Below are positions 26,403 to 35,266 of a stretch of DNA of 64,000 nucleotides, in pieces. Location: the NCBI GenBank assembly GCA_024228555.1, contig JAAETI010000304.1:1-64000 (forward strand). The letters are read 5' to 3'. Under the pieces are notes generated by a model that saw only the letters and a program-made list of their open reading frames with translations, ran no database searches and was not told the origin of the DNA. Origin of the DNA: a bacterium (GTDB lineage: Bacteria; Actinomycetota; Acidimicrobiia; Spongiisociales; UBA5794). The stretch's first letter is position 1; every line of letters starts with the position of its first letter. Both the position numbers and the translations under genes were made by a program.

Positions 26403-28961
26403 ATGACTTATGTAGGGACCGGAGCCAGGAGATTTCTGATCCTGGTCGTAGCTATGGCCATGGCCGTAGCGGCACTTGCGCTGCTACCGGCTACCCAGGC
26501 CGACGCTGCATTCCCCGGTGCAAACGGCTGGATCGTCTTTGAAAATGTTGGCGTCATCTATGTGATGCCCGCCGACGGAAGCGCTGCTCCGACGGACGTG
26601 AGCAGTTCTGTAACCGGTAACGCTCTTGCCGACCCGGTCTTCTCACCGGACGGAACCCGGATCGCGCTGTCCCGCGACGACTCGGGTGACGCCAACGTCT
26701 GGATCGCCGACTTCAACCCCGCCGGGCCTTCGCTAGGGGCAATCGGCACCTGGACCCAGGTCACCAACGGCAACGCCGACGGAGAGCCGGCCTGGTCGCC
26801 AGACGGCACCGAGATCGCCTTTGTGCGACGTATGGCGTTCACGCTCGACGAGGTTGATCTTGGTACGGCGGTCACAGCCAACGACGCCACCGGAGTGACG
26901 CTCACCGCATCAGGAGCCGGGTTCGCTGCTGCCGGTGTGGATTTCGGCGATGCTGTTCGGAATACTTCAGATGGATCCGCGGGCGTTGCGCAGTCGGCGA
27001 CGGCTAACACCATCACGCTGCAGGCAGCGCTGACCGGTGGAACGCTGAACACGTGGACTATTGGCGACACCTACGAGGTTGACATCGCTCATCGCCAAAT
27101 CTTCACCATATCTTCGGCGGGCCCAGCGCAGGCTGGCACCCAGATCAGCGACGGTGGGGCTACACCCGCCTACGACGACAACTATCCCGATTGGTCACCC
27201 GACGGCACCACTATTGCCATGGCGACAACTCGGAACGGCAATACCGATATTTACCTGATGGACGACACCGGCGGTTCGCTGGTGAATCTCACCGACGGTA
27301 TTGGCAATCTCGCCACACGGCCCAACTGGTCGCCTGACGGCACCCAGTTGGCATTCAACTCACCTGAGGGTGGGGCGGGGACCCACATCTGGATTGCAGA
27401 AGCAGATGACAGCGGAACCACCCAGGTGACGACTGAGGACACCGTCGATGAGCATGCAGTGTGGTCGCCTGACGGCACCCTGATTGCGTTCCGTCGCGGC
27501 GGTGCAAGCGGACAGACGTTCACCGTCGCCGCAACCGGTGGCGCTGGCGCCCAGGTCTACAGCGTTGCAACACCGGCGTCCCATAATGAGCCCGACTGGC
27601 AGGCAACGGTGAGCGGTGTCAACGATGCCTATGCAGTCAGCGAAGGGGCCACCCTCGTCGTAGCTGCACCCGGCGTTCTTGATAACGACGTGGATCTCGT
27701 CATCGGCGCCCAAACCGCCGTGCTCGACACAGGTGTGTCGAACGGAACACTCACACTCGGCAGTAACGGCTCAGTTGCGTACAAGCATGACGGCAGCGAG
27801 ACGACATCCGACTCGTTCACCTATCACCCGGTGCAGAACGGTGTTGTCGGTTCGACGGCAACTGTGACCATCACAATCAACCCGGTTGACGATCCGCCAA
27901 CCGCAGTCGACGACGGCCTGTATGGCGTTGCTACCGGCGGCACACTTACAGTATCGGCTGCCGAAGGCGTGTTGTTGAACGACATCGATCCTGAGGGCTT
28001 GGGACTCACGGCGGCGTTGGTCGCCGATGCGACCAGTGGCACCCTCACCTTGAACAGCGATGGTTCGTTCACATACGTCCACAACGGAAGTACTGCGACG
28101 ACCGACTCGTTCACCTACAAGGCTGTCGATCCGGGCACCAACGAGTCCAACGTTGCAACCGTGAGCATTGAGGTCGGTTCTGCGCCACCAACAGTGGAGA
28201 TTGAAGGTTTGACCGTTGGCGCCACCGGCGTCCAGTCCATCTTCACCGCTGTTGTTGACGGGACCGGCACCCCGACCTACGCGTGGTCGATCACCGGTGC
28301 CTCCGACACGGGCACCGAAGAGACCTTCCCGTTCACTCCAGCCGCCGGTGGCACGCACACCGTTTCGGTCACAGCGACGGACGCCATCGGGCCGGGTAGC
28401 GACACCTTCGAGTTCACCGTAGTTGGTGACATCGTCGGTAGCGTGTTCACCGACGACATCATCTGGATGGCCGACCGGGGTATCACCCGCGGTTGTGTAG
28501 CGGATGGAACAGAGTTCTGTCCTACGGATAGCGTGACACGTGGCCAGATGGCTGCGTTCATGGTCCGGGCCCTCGAGCTGACTGATGATGGTGGTGGCAA
28601 CAAGTTCATCGATGACGATGATTCCATCTTTCAAGATGACATTGCCAAGCTGGCGGCGGCGGGTATCACCAGGGGCTGTAACCCACCGGCGAACACGGAA
28701 TTCTGTCCCAATGATTCCGTCACTCGTGGCGAGATGGCTGCCTTTATGGTCAGGGCGTTCAACCTGACTGATGATGGTGGTGGCAACAAGTTCATCGATG
28801 ACGATGGTTCCATCTTTGAAGATGACATTGCCAAGCTGGCGGCGGCGGGTATCACCAGGGGCTGTAACCCACCGGCGAACACGGAATTCTGTCCTGATGG
28901 GCTCGTGACTCGTGGTGCGATGGCTGCATTCATGCACCGTGCCGAAAGCTACCTTCCGTAG
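26403..28961 (+). CDS. secreted PD40 beta-propeller protein with cadherin-like and SLH-like modules
   Basis: An 852-residue exported protein. A signal peptide ends near residue 35 (ADA-AF). Residues 40-400 hold at least five TolB/PD40 propeller blades marked by WSPDGT or FSPDGT. Two cadherin/VCBS-like repeats follow (VLDNDVD, VLLNDID), then a PKD-like domain. From about residue 680 there are three SLH-like modules with GITRGC, FCP and TRGQM/TRGEM/TRGAM. It has no visible enzyme motif and is probably a surface binding or adhesion protein. GGAAGG 8 bases upstream supports ATG 26403; GTG 26394 is in frame but lies in that site. It follows the PIG-L gene in the same direction. Confidence 0.87.
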   Translation: MTYVGTGARRFLILVVAMAMAVAALALLPATQADAAFPGANGWIVFENVGVIYVMPADGSAAPTDVSSSVTGNALADPVFSPDGTRIALSRDDSGDANVWIADFNPAGPSLGAIGTWTQVTNGNADGEPAWSPDGTEIAFVRRMAFTLDEVDLGTAVTANDATGVTLTASGAGFAAAGVDFGDAVRNTSDGSAGVAQSATANTITLQAALTGGTLNTWTIGDTYEVDIAHRQIFTISSAGPAQAGTQISDGGATPAYDDNYPDWSPDGTTIAMATTRNGNTDIYLMDDTGGSLVNLTDGIGNLATRPNWSPDGTQLAFNSPEGGAGTHIWIAEADDSGTTQVTTEDTVDEHAVWSPDGTLIAFRRGGASGQTFTVAATGGAGAQVYSVATPASHNEPDWQATVSGVNDAYAVSEGATLVVAAPGVLDNDVDLVIGAQTAVLDTGVSNGTLTLGSNGSVAYKHDGSETTSDSFTYHPVQNGVVGSTATVTITINPVDDPPTAVDDGLYGVATGGTLTVSAAEGVLLNDIDPEGLGLTAALVADATSGTLTLNSDGSFTYVHNGSTATTDSFTYKAVDPGTNESNVATVSIEVGSAPPTVEIEGLTVGATGVQSIFTAVVDGTGTPTYAWSITGASDTGTEETFPFTPAAGGTHTVSVTATDAIGPGSDTFEFTVVGDIVGSVFTDDIIWMADRGITRGCVADGTEFCPTDSVTRGQMAAFMVRALELTDDGGGNKFIDDDDSIFQDDIAKLAAAGITRGCNPPANTEFCPNDSVTRGEMAAFMVRAFNLTDDGGGNKFIDDDGSIFEDDIAKLAAAGITRGCNPPANTEFCPDGLVTRGAMAAFMHRAESYLP
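28578..28708 (+). repeat. 131-bp direct repeat inside the SLH region, copy 1
   Basis: Matches 28764-28894 at 129 of 131 positions. The period is 186 bases, that is 62 codons or one SLH-like module. Other modules of the same gene and of the PIG-L gene are much less alike in DNA, so this is a recent duplication or gene conversion. Confidence 0.85.
28764..28894 (+). repeat. 131-bp direct repeat inside the SLH region, copy 2
   Basis: Second copy of the block at 28578-28708. The two differences are A/G and C/G in the segment coding SIFQDD versus SIFEDD. Confidence 0.85.
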
Positions 28962-28980
28962 CGGAAGCATCAATAACTTG

Positions 28981-29013
28981 AAGAAGGGGCCCCAATTGGG
29001 GCCCCTTCTTTTT
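28981..29013. terminator. strong rho-independent terminator, works both ways
   Basis: A perfect 30-base palindrome: AAGAAGGGGCCCC then AATT then the complement, followed by TTTTT on the plus strand and preceded by AA on the other side. It separates the PD40 gene from the convergent glycosyltransferase gene. Confidence 0.92.
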
Positions 29014-29026
29014 GTCCTTGGCTGAT

Positions 29027-30043
29027 TCAGCGGCGCAGGCTGTCTTCACCAGGCAAACTGCCGCGTCGGGCCCGGCGTGCCGCAGGCCCGAGCCGCTGAC
29101 TCCACAGCCGCTTCAGCACATGGCTCGGATCTGCAACGACCGCAACGCCGATGTGGAAGACCATGCTGGAGCGATGGCGGTTTGCGAAGGCGATCCCTGC
29201 TGCCCTGTAGTGATATTGAGCAACATCGTCCTGCCGGGTGCGGAAACGCCACAACAACGATTGCTCATGCTCCCAACGGATGTAGTCGTCTCTGCTGATA
29301 GGTGCGTCACCGCGGTTGGCGGCGGCGCGACGGGCCCGCACGTAGCGGTGGGTGCGGCGGCCATCAAAGAAGCGTCGCATCACATTGCTGCTGTGATGAA
29401 CTCGATACAGAAGCAGTGGCTCCGGTATGGCGCGGACAACCCCGTGATCAGCCATCCGGTCACAGAAATCGAGGTCCGCCGCGGTCGATAGGCCCGAGTC
29501 ATATCCGCCGACTAGTTCGAACAGTTCCTTGCGATATGCGGCGGTGCCGCCAAAGACCATGGTTGGTTCGCCGCGCTCGCGCATCTTGTTGAACTCTTGA
29601 GTTGACGTCGGCCCTGTCCTGGACAGGCTCAGAATCTCTTCTCGGTCGTTGGTGTGCGAGGCGAAGGACCCAAGGACCGCAAGATCGGGGTCGCCCAACA
29701 GCTCCGCGAGCTGTTTCTCGAACCGATCTGGCATCGAGATGTCATCGGAGTCCATTCGCCCGATGATGGGGGCCCTTGCCGCCGCTGCTCCCTTGTTGAA
29801 TGCGACCGCCTCGCCTTCGTTCTGAGCGCTGCGGATGGGACGGATGCGAGCGTCCCCAGCGGCGAGTTCTTCGACGATCTCCCACGTGCGGTCGGTCGAT
29901 CCATCGTCGACGATTATCAACTCGAGATCCGTGAGCGTCTGATCGAGGATGCTTCCGACAGCCCGCTCCAGATACGGCATAGCGTTATAAGCAGGCATCA
30001 CCACGCTCAGTGCCGGTGTGTGCGGGGTAGACATGTCACTCAC
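29027..30043 (-). CDS. family 2 glycosyltransferase
   Basis: A 338-residue GT2 enzyme with a GT-A fold. SVVMPAYNAMPYLERAV at the N-terminus, VDDGSTDRT (UDP-binding Asp region) and MDSDDIS (DxD metal site) are all intact. It is soluble, without membrane helices, and ends in a basic tail. It adds a sugar to a lipid-linked glycan unit on the cytoplasmic side. It is last in a seven-gene minus-strand operon. The start GTG 30043 overlaps the stop of the Wzx gene (GTGA); ATG 30034 is an alternative. Confidence 0.9.
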   Translation of the reverse strand: MSDMSTPHTPALSVVMPAYNAMPYLERAVGSILDQTLTDLELIIVDDGSTDRTWEIVEELAAGDARIRPIRSAQNEGEAVAFNKGAAAARAPIIGRMDSDDISMPDRFEKQLAELLGDPDLAVLGSFASHTNDREEILSLSRTGPTSTQEFNKMRERGEPTMVFGGTAAYRKELFELVGGYDSGLSTAADLDFCDRMADHGVVRAIPEPLLLYRVHHSSNVMRRFFDGRRTHRYVRARRAAANRGDAPISRDDYIRWEHEQSLLWRFRTRQDDVAQYHYRAAGIAFANRHRSSMVFHIGVAVVADPSHVLKRLWSQRLGPAARRARRGSLPGEDSLRR

Positions 30044-31329
30044 GGCAGCACCACCGGGGGTGCAACATCAAGTTCAGAAGGGGCAATACCTTCGGCATAG
30101 TGATGCTTGAGCAGGAACCGTGCGCCGGTGAACCGGAGCAGTCCTTCGAGGATCAAGCCGTAGGGCCGGGCGAAGGCACCTGTGGTGCCTGCCGTAAACG
30201 ACATGATGAGTAGTGCCGGGCTGGTCACTGCGGACAATCCTGCCAGGAGCCTTGTCCGCCCGGCTCCGATGATCTCACTGGTGAGCAGCATCACGAGAGC
30301 GCTGATCACGTTTGCCGCAACCGTGACGGGAACGAGCCACTGGACCTCGTAGGCAGCGGGGACGATGCGCTCCATCGGGTTCAATGCCCAGCTCCAGCCG
30401 ACGAGCGCAACGTATGCGATCCCGGAACCAGTGATGGCAAGCGCATACGCCCGCCAGGTGCGCCACGACGTCCTGGAGTCGAGGGTCATGCCCGCTCGCA
30501 TTGAGTGCGGCCCGAGGACGGCGACTAGCCCGGTGGCGAGCACGACTATTGGTTGCGCAACCTGACGGGCGGCTTCCGCATGTCCGTATGCAACCAGCCC
30601 GGCGAGTTGGACCAAGACGTTGGCCGCTGCAAACGCAAACGCCGCAGGCAGCGACGCACGAAGAACCAGCCACTTGCCGGAAGCTACGAGCTTGCGCCAC
30701 TCGAGGTGCACGTCGCCGCCCGCCCTTTGTTCCGCCCGCGCCAGTATCCAACCAAAGGCAAGTGAGGCGCTGTTGGCGATAGCGAGTGATCCGAAAGGGA
30801 TCCAGGCACGGTGGACCGACGTCGTGGTCAAGGCGACGATTGCAGTTGCGACCACCACGAGTTGCACGACTGACACCTTGGCTGCATCCCAGGACCGTTC
30901 TGCAATGTGCAGCATCTTGCGGACATGGTTTTGCATCGGTGAGAAGAGGATGGTGATGCTTGTGGTCAGAACGAGGGCGACGATTGTCTCCGTCGAGGCC
31001 TTGTCTCGCAAGATGATGCCTGCCGCAAGTGCAACGAGGGCACCAATCGCACTCGGGAGGAGACCCAGACGTAACGCCTTTGAAACGCTGGCGAGTCTTG
31101 CAGGTCGCTTTGCCGCGACCGCCACGACCTGTGCGGGGACGTAGATGAGTTCGCTGACGATGATGCCACCGAGCATGAACGCCGTGAAGAACACGCCGTA
31201 AACACCGCGATCGGTCTCGCTGAGAAGCGTGACGCCGGTTAGCCCGGCTCCAAAGGACGCGATCGATGCAATCGCAGCATCGACGACCCCCGCCGGCAAG
31301 TGACGACGAACCGAGCCTTGGCCCTTCAC
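30040..31329 (-). CDS. Wzx-like polysaccharide flippase, copy 2
   Basis: A 429-residue membrane protein with about 12 hydrophobic segments, paralogous along its length to the protein at 17667-18941. It should flip undecaprenyl-linked oligosaccharides. The GTG start overlaps the stop of the upstream glycosyltransferase gene by 4 bases, and its own stop overlaps the next start in the same way, so it is coupled inside the operon. Confidence 0.82.
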   Translation of the reverse strand: MKGQGSVRRHLPAGVVDAAIASIASFGAGLTGVTLLSETDRGVYGVFFTAFMLGGIIVSELIYVPAQVVAVAAKRPARLASVSKALRLGLLPSAIGALVALAAGIILRDKASTETIVALVLTTSITILFSPMQNHVRKMLHIAERSWDAAKVSVVQLVVVATAIVALTTTSVHRAWIPFGSLAIANSASLAFGWILARAEQRAGGDVHLEWRKLVASGKWLVLRASLPAAFAFAAANVLVQLAGLVAYGHAEAARQVAQPIVVLATGLVAVLGPHSMRAGMTLDSRTSWRTWRAYALAITGSGIAYVALVGWSWALNPMERIVPAAYEVQWLVPVTVAANVISALVMLLTSEIIGAGRTRLLAGLSAVTSPALLIMSFTAGTTGAFARPYGLILEGLLRFTGARFLLKHHYAEGIAPSELDVAPPVVLP

Positions 31330-32432
31330 AAGACCTCCCGATACGCTTCGAGGGTCCGTCGGGCGACATTCGACCAGCGGAATCTCTCGGCAAGCGTCTG
31401 CCCGTATTTGATGAGGGAATTCTCTGATGCGGTCAGCGCTCTGTCCATGGCGGCAGCGAATGATTCGTACTCGTCGTCGAACGGGAAATGCGTGTTTCCC
31501 ATGACCTCTGCGACGGCGGGGATCTGGTAAAAAACGACGGCAGTACCCAGGAGGGCGGCTTCCAGCGGCGGTAGCCCGAAACCCTCGTATCCCGAACCGA
31601 ACACCAAGATGCGGGAGGTCGCGACCAGGTCGACGAGATCCTCGCTTGCCAGGAATGCTTGCTCGTGTTGGGCACCGGGGATTCTGTCAATGAGAGCGGC
31701 GACGTCTTCAGCGACCCGTCCGATGACGAGCAACTCGATGTCGGGCCCGCTGGCATCGAGATAGCGACCGATCTGTTCGATCGTTTTTTTGGTGAGCTTG
31801 TGCGGGTGGGTTGAGCCAAAGACCAGGATGCGTTGTTGCTTTGGCCACGCATGACCGCGGGCGGTTACCAGCGAAAGGGCCCCTTCGTGGGTCACGTGGA
31901 TTGGGGCACCGGGCCGGATCGTCTCCAGTCGCCCTTTGGTGAAATCGGACACCGCAAGCACCGCATCCGCCTTGCGCAGCGTGTGTTTGATCGATGCCGA
32001 GAAGTACTTCGAACGACGGGTAACACCCTCGGGCCCGAAGTCACCGGCTGCGTAGCGGACGGGGATGTCGTCATGGAGGGTTGCGACGACACGCATGTCC
32101 CGGGGTCGGTGCAGTGGGATGAAGCCCTTGGGGAAGTGCAGCACGTCCGCCCCGGCTTGACGGGCCCAGCGCAGACTCTTGACATGGTCCGTCACCAGTC
32201 TCGATATCGCCCTTGATGGTTCGTCGGTGAGGTGCCATTCCAGATGCGAAAGGTCGGGGAGGAGCTGCTCCATCTCGGTCTTCATGCCGGCATTGCCTAG
32301 CACGACCAGTCGTTCCCCTGAGTCGAGGTTCTGGCTGAGGCCGGAGAGGAGGCCGAGCGAGTAGTTAATGATGCCATGGCTGGCGGTGCGACTCCTGGTC
32401 AGGTCAGCCATGTAATACGCGTAGACAGCCAT
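31326..32432 (-). CDS. family 1/GT4 glycosyltransferase
   Basis: A 368-residue GT-B fold enzyme. The N-terminal domain ends around GAPIHVTHEGAL. The C-terminal nucleotide-sugar domain has ILVFGSTHPHKLTKK (typical start of the GT4 donor domain) and FGSGYEGFGLPPLEA, the EX7E motif. The frame runs to 32483, but ATG 32432, two bases after the stop of the pyruvyltransferase gene, gives a natural N-terminus (MAVYAYYM). Donor and acceptor are unknown. Confidence 0.9.
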   Translation of the reverse strand: MAVYAYYMADLTRSRTASHGIINYSLGLLSGLSQNLDSGERLVVLGNAGMKTEMEQLLPDLSHLEWHLTDEPSRAISRLVTDHVKSLRWARQAGADVLHFPKGFIPLHRPRDMRVVATLHDDIPVRYAAGDFGPEGVTRRSKYFSASIKHTLRKADAVLAVSDFTKGRLETIRPGAPIHVTHEGALSLVTARGHAWPKQQRILVFGSTHPHKLTKKTIEQIGRYLDASGPDIELLVIGRVAEDVAALIDRIPGAQHEQAFLASEDLVDLVATSRILVFGSGYEGFGLPPLEAALLGTAVVFYQIPAVAEVMGNTHFPFDDEYESFAAAMDRALTASENSLIKYGQTLAERFRWSNVARRTLEAYREVL

Positions 32433-32434
32433 AG

Positions 32435-33562
32435 CTACTTCGCCTCGGACAGGTCGGGGGTGCGGCACTCCTCCGCCGTCCACATTTTGGCAGCGAGGTC
32501 CAGTTGCTTCTCGATAGCGGTGCAGCGGGCATCGAGGATGGGTTCGATATGGTCTAGGGATCCGTCGCGAGCAGCCGCCAGGGCCGCCGTGATGTTGGAG
32601 GCACCCGATGAAGGTTGTAGCGAGAGTATGGAGAGGTCAGCGACGAGGGTTCTGACCTTGTCGACCACAGGTATGGCGACGGGGGTAACCCCATGCAATA
32701 TCGACAGCAGCAGCGGGTGCATACGTGCGCTGACCACGACGTCGGCATTTCGATAGTGAGCGAGTCCGGCATCGAGGGTTGCCGGCACCACGTACTCGAT
32801 GTCGTCAGTTCCGAGGACCTCAGCCATACGCGCCAACTCCCCGGCGTCGTAGTCGTTCCTGCGGTCGTGAGCCATCACAGTGACCTGCCAACCCTCTTGG
32901 CGTGCGGTCGCTGCGATCACATCGAAGGTGGCTGCAAGGTCGCCGACCCGCTGTGTATCTCTGTTCGGGATGAGGAGCAGTCGTTGGCCGTCATTCGACG
33001 AAGTGCCGCTCTCGATGTCGTCGAGCGTTAGTGCGATATCGCCGCCGACCGCAGTCTTCTCTGCCGGAAATCCGGCTTCAGTCAATGCCCGTTCTGATGG
33101 TGTGTCGCGAACCATGGCCATGTGGGCGCGGCCGTACATAGTCCTGACGAGCCACTTGGTGGTGCGGCGCAGCACCGGCTCGGCGCCGATGCCGAAGATG
33201 ATTGGGCGCCCTCCGAACATACGGTTGATCAAGGTCAAAACCGCGGTATAACCAACCGGGAAACCAAGTCCGCCGCGGTCATCGATCAGCTGGCCACCGC
33301 CACAAACGAGGTCGCTGTGGCGCAGCGCACTGAACAAGCGCAGCGGGTGGCGGAAGGAGATCGGCTGCAACCCAAGACGCCTGTAGACGCGATTGGCCTC
33401 CTTGTCCGGCTCGTTCTGCACGATAAGACTGCGAGGATCGAGATCGCGCCGACGCAAGAGAGACACCAACGCGACGAGGATGGCCTCGTCGCCGATGTTC
33501 ATACCGCCATACGCCCCCCAGATGGCGAGCGGACGGTGCCGTGGCTGATCCCGATCTGTCAT
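32435..33562 (-). CDS. polysaccharide pyruvyltransferase, CsaB family
   Basis: A 375-residue enzyme of the polysaccharide pyruvyl transferase family, which transfers pyruvate from PEP as a ketal onto a sugar. IWGAYGGMNIGDEAIL at 13-28 is the N-terminal hallmark. GGGQLIDD, FGIGAEP and, near the C-terminus, SARMHPLLLSILHGVTPVAIP are further family motifs. In Bacillus anthracis the homologue CsaB makes the pyruvylated wall polysaccharide to which SLH domains bind; three SLH-like proteins are encoded in this same locus. The start ATG 33562 overlaps the GMC stop (ATGA); the longer open frame has no features. Confidence 0.88.
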   Translation of the reverse strand: MTDRDQPRHRPLAIWGAYGGMNIGDEAILVALVSLLRRRDLDPRSLIVQNEPDKEANRVYRRLGLQPISFRHPLRLFSALRHSDLVCGGGQLIDDRGGLGFPVGYTAVLTLINRMFGGRPIIFGIGAEPVLRRTTKWLVRTMYGRAHMAMVRDTPSERALTEAGFPAEKTAVGGDIALTLDDIESGTSSNDGQRLLLIPNRDTQRVGDLAATFDVIAATARQEGWQVTVMAHDRRNDYDAGELARMAEVLGTDDIEYVVPATLDAGLAHYRNADVVVSARMHPLLLSILHGVTPVAIPVVDKVRTLVADLSILSLQPSSGASNITAALAAARDGSLDHIEPILDARCTAIEKQLDLAAKMWTAEECRTPDLSEAK

Positions 33563-35211
33563 CCGTATCGCTGTCCGATCGTGTCGGCAACGCGGCACGC
33601 CCACGCCACGGTGGTCAGCAGGGGGTTGGCGTAACCCCCGGTCGGAAACACCGACGAGTCGGCAACGTACAGGTCCTGGACGGTGTGCGCCTTGCCATCG
33701 GGATCGACTACCCCACGGGTCGGGTCTGTCGACATCCGTGCTGTGCCCAGATGGTGGTGTCCGCCGCGGATGTTGGGGCCCCACTCGTTGTTGTCCTCGG
33801 TGAACGCCTGCTCGGGTACCAACTTCCCGAGTCCCGAATCCTCGAGTTGCTTGCCGACGATCTTCTGAGCCCGTGCGATCGACTCCTTATCAATTCGGCT
33901 GAGGCGCCAATCGAGACGCAGTTGGGGGACCCCAAGCGCATCGCACCGGTCTCCGAGCGTGATGCGGCTGTCACGGTTCGGTGATTGTTCGCTCTGGGTA
34001 TAGAGCGCAAGCTCGCGAGGACGACGCAGTGCTTCGTGATAGATGACTTTGGCGATCTCGGGCGAGCCCTTGATCAATCGGCCCGTCAGTGTGCCGACCC
34101 CTTCGGGCAGGGACCGAGTTCGCATCTGATCGAAGAAACGCCGAGGAGACCGCAGGTTGCCTACCGCAAGTTTGAATGCCTGATATGCATCCGAGTCCTC
34201 TCTACTGACCGGGCTCACGGTCCGGAAGTGTGTTGAGAAGTTGAGCAGGTGGTCTGATTCGGTTCGGCCACGGGCGACGGTGTAGGCAACCTTCATTGCG
34301 CCCGCCGGACGTTGCAAGGCGAGCCGGGCCCTTGCTCCGGAGATTCCCTTGTCAATGGCTGGCAATTCGGACCGGTTCATCACGCCGGAAGGGAACAACT
34401 CGATGCGCCCGGTGACCAGATGAGGATGTTCCATGAAGTAGCGGCCAACCGTGTCGTTCTCGTTGGCGAGACCGGCAGGGTTTGCGTCATTGGATGCAAG
34501 GAGGAGCCGGGCTGTTTCCATTGCGCCAGGTGCAAGCACCACGACTCGGCCGGAGACGGTGAACTGGTTGCCGTCGAGACTGGCGACCTTGACTCCTCTT
34601 GCCTGCTTCCCATCCGGGTCGCTAACAACCTCGGTCGCCGTTGCGTTGACGATCGTGGAGATCTGCGTCGACTTCGTCAGCCGTTCGCGGTAGGCGATAC
34701 CAAATTTGGTGGGAGGGGACCCCTGCCACAGCGCGATCTCCACGTCGCCACCGACGAAGGGCTGGAGATAAAGGGGAGGCAGGCTCGTGCTCGAGTTCGG
34801 GGTCCATTCTTCGCTTTCGAGTTGGCAGAGAACGCCGGCAGCCCGGTAATACGGCTGCATGGCTTCGTACGAGACTGGCCAGCCGCTGTCGGGGACCCAA
34901 TCACGTTTCTCGAAATCCAGCGGATCCATGGGGCGACACCACCCGGCCCATTTGTGGCTGGAGCCACCGAGAACACGGTGTCGGGTGAGGATCAGGTCGT
35001 AGTAGTCGAGGCCGATGTTGTCGCCAACATTCAGGTCCTGCGCTGGGGGCTCTGCGGTCAGCCCGCCGCTTTCGAGGACAACGATCTTGAGGCTCGTCGC
35101 CTCGCTCAGGCGAAGAGCAAGCGAGATACCGGCCGGCCCTCCTCCTACCACGCATACGTCGGTTTCGAGAACCGTATCTCTGGGAATCTGTGCGGCGTCC
35201 TGGATCGCCAT
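33559..35211 (-). CDS. GMC-family FAD oxidoreductase
   Basis: A 550-residue flavoprotein. CVVGGGPAGISLALRL at 20-35 binds FAD, VLESGG follows, and the C-terminal domain has HHLGTARM (active His region) and VADSSVFPTGGYANPLLT. GMC enzymes oxidise alcohols or sugars. There is no signal peptide, so it acts in the cytoplasm. It lies in the middle of a glycan operon, coupled to the pyruvyltransferase gene; it could oxidise a sugar or a lipid-linked sugar to a keto form, but the substrate is unknown. Confidence 0.88.
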   Translation of the reverse strand: MAIQDAAQIPRDTVLETDVCVVGGGPAGISLALRLSEATSLKIVVLESGGLTAEPPAQDLNVGDNIGLDYYDLILTRHRVLGGSSHKWAGWCRPMDPLDFEKRDWVPDSGWPVSYEAMQPYYRAAGVLCQLESEEWTPNSSTSLPPLYLQPFVGGDVEIALWQGSPPTKFGIAYRERLTKSTQISTIVNATATEVVSDPDGKQARGVKVASLDGNQFTVSGRVVVLAPGAMETARLLLASNDANPAGLANENDTVGRYFMEHPHLVTGRIELFPSGVMNRSELPAIDKGISGARARLALQRPAGAMKVAYTVARGRTESDHLLNFSTHFRTVSPVSREDSDAYQAFKLAVGNLRSPRRFFDQMRTRSLPEGVGTLTGRLIKGSPEIAKVIYHEALRRPRELALYTQSEQSPNRDSRITLGDRCDALGVPQLRLDWRLSRIDKESIARAQKIVGKQLEDSGLGKLVPEQAFTEDNNEWGPNIRGGHHHLGTARMSTDPTRGVVDPDGKAHTVQDLYVADSSVFPTGGYANPLLTTVAWACRVADTIGQRYG

Positions 35212-35266
35212 CCTTGCTCCTGTTGTCGTATCTATGTCCGAACTGGCCGGTCCCGAGAGAGAAGGG

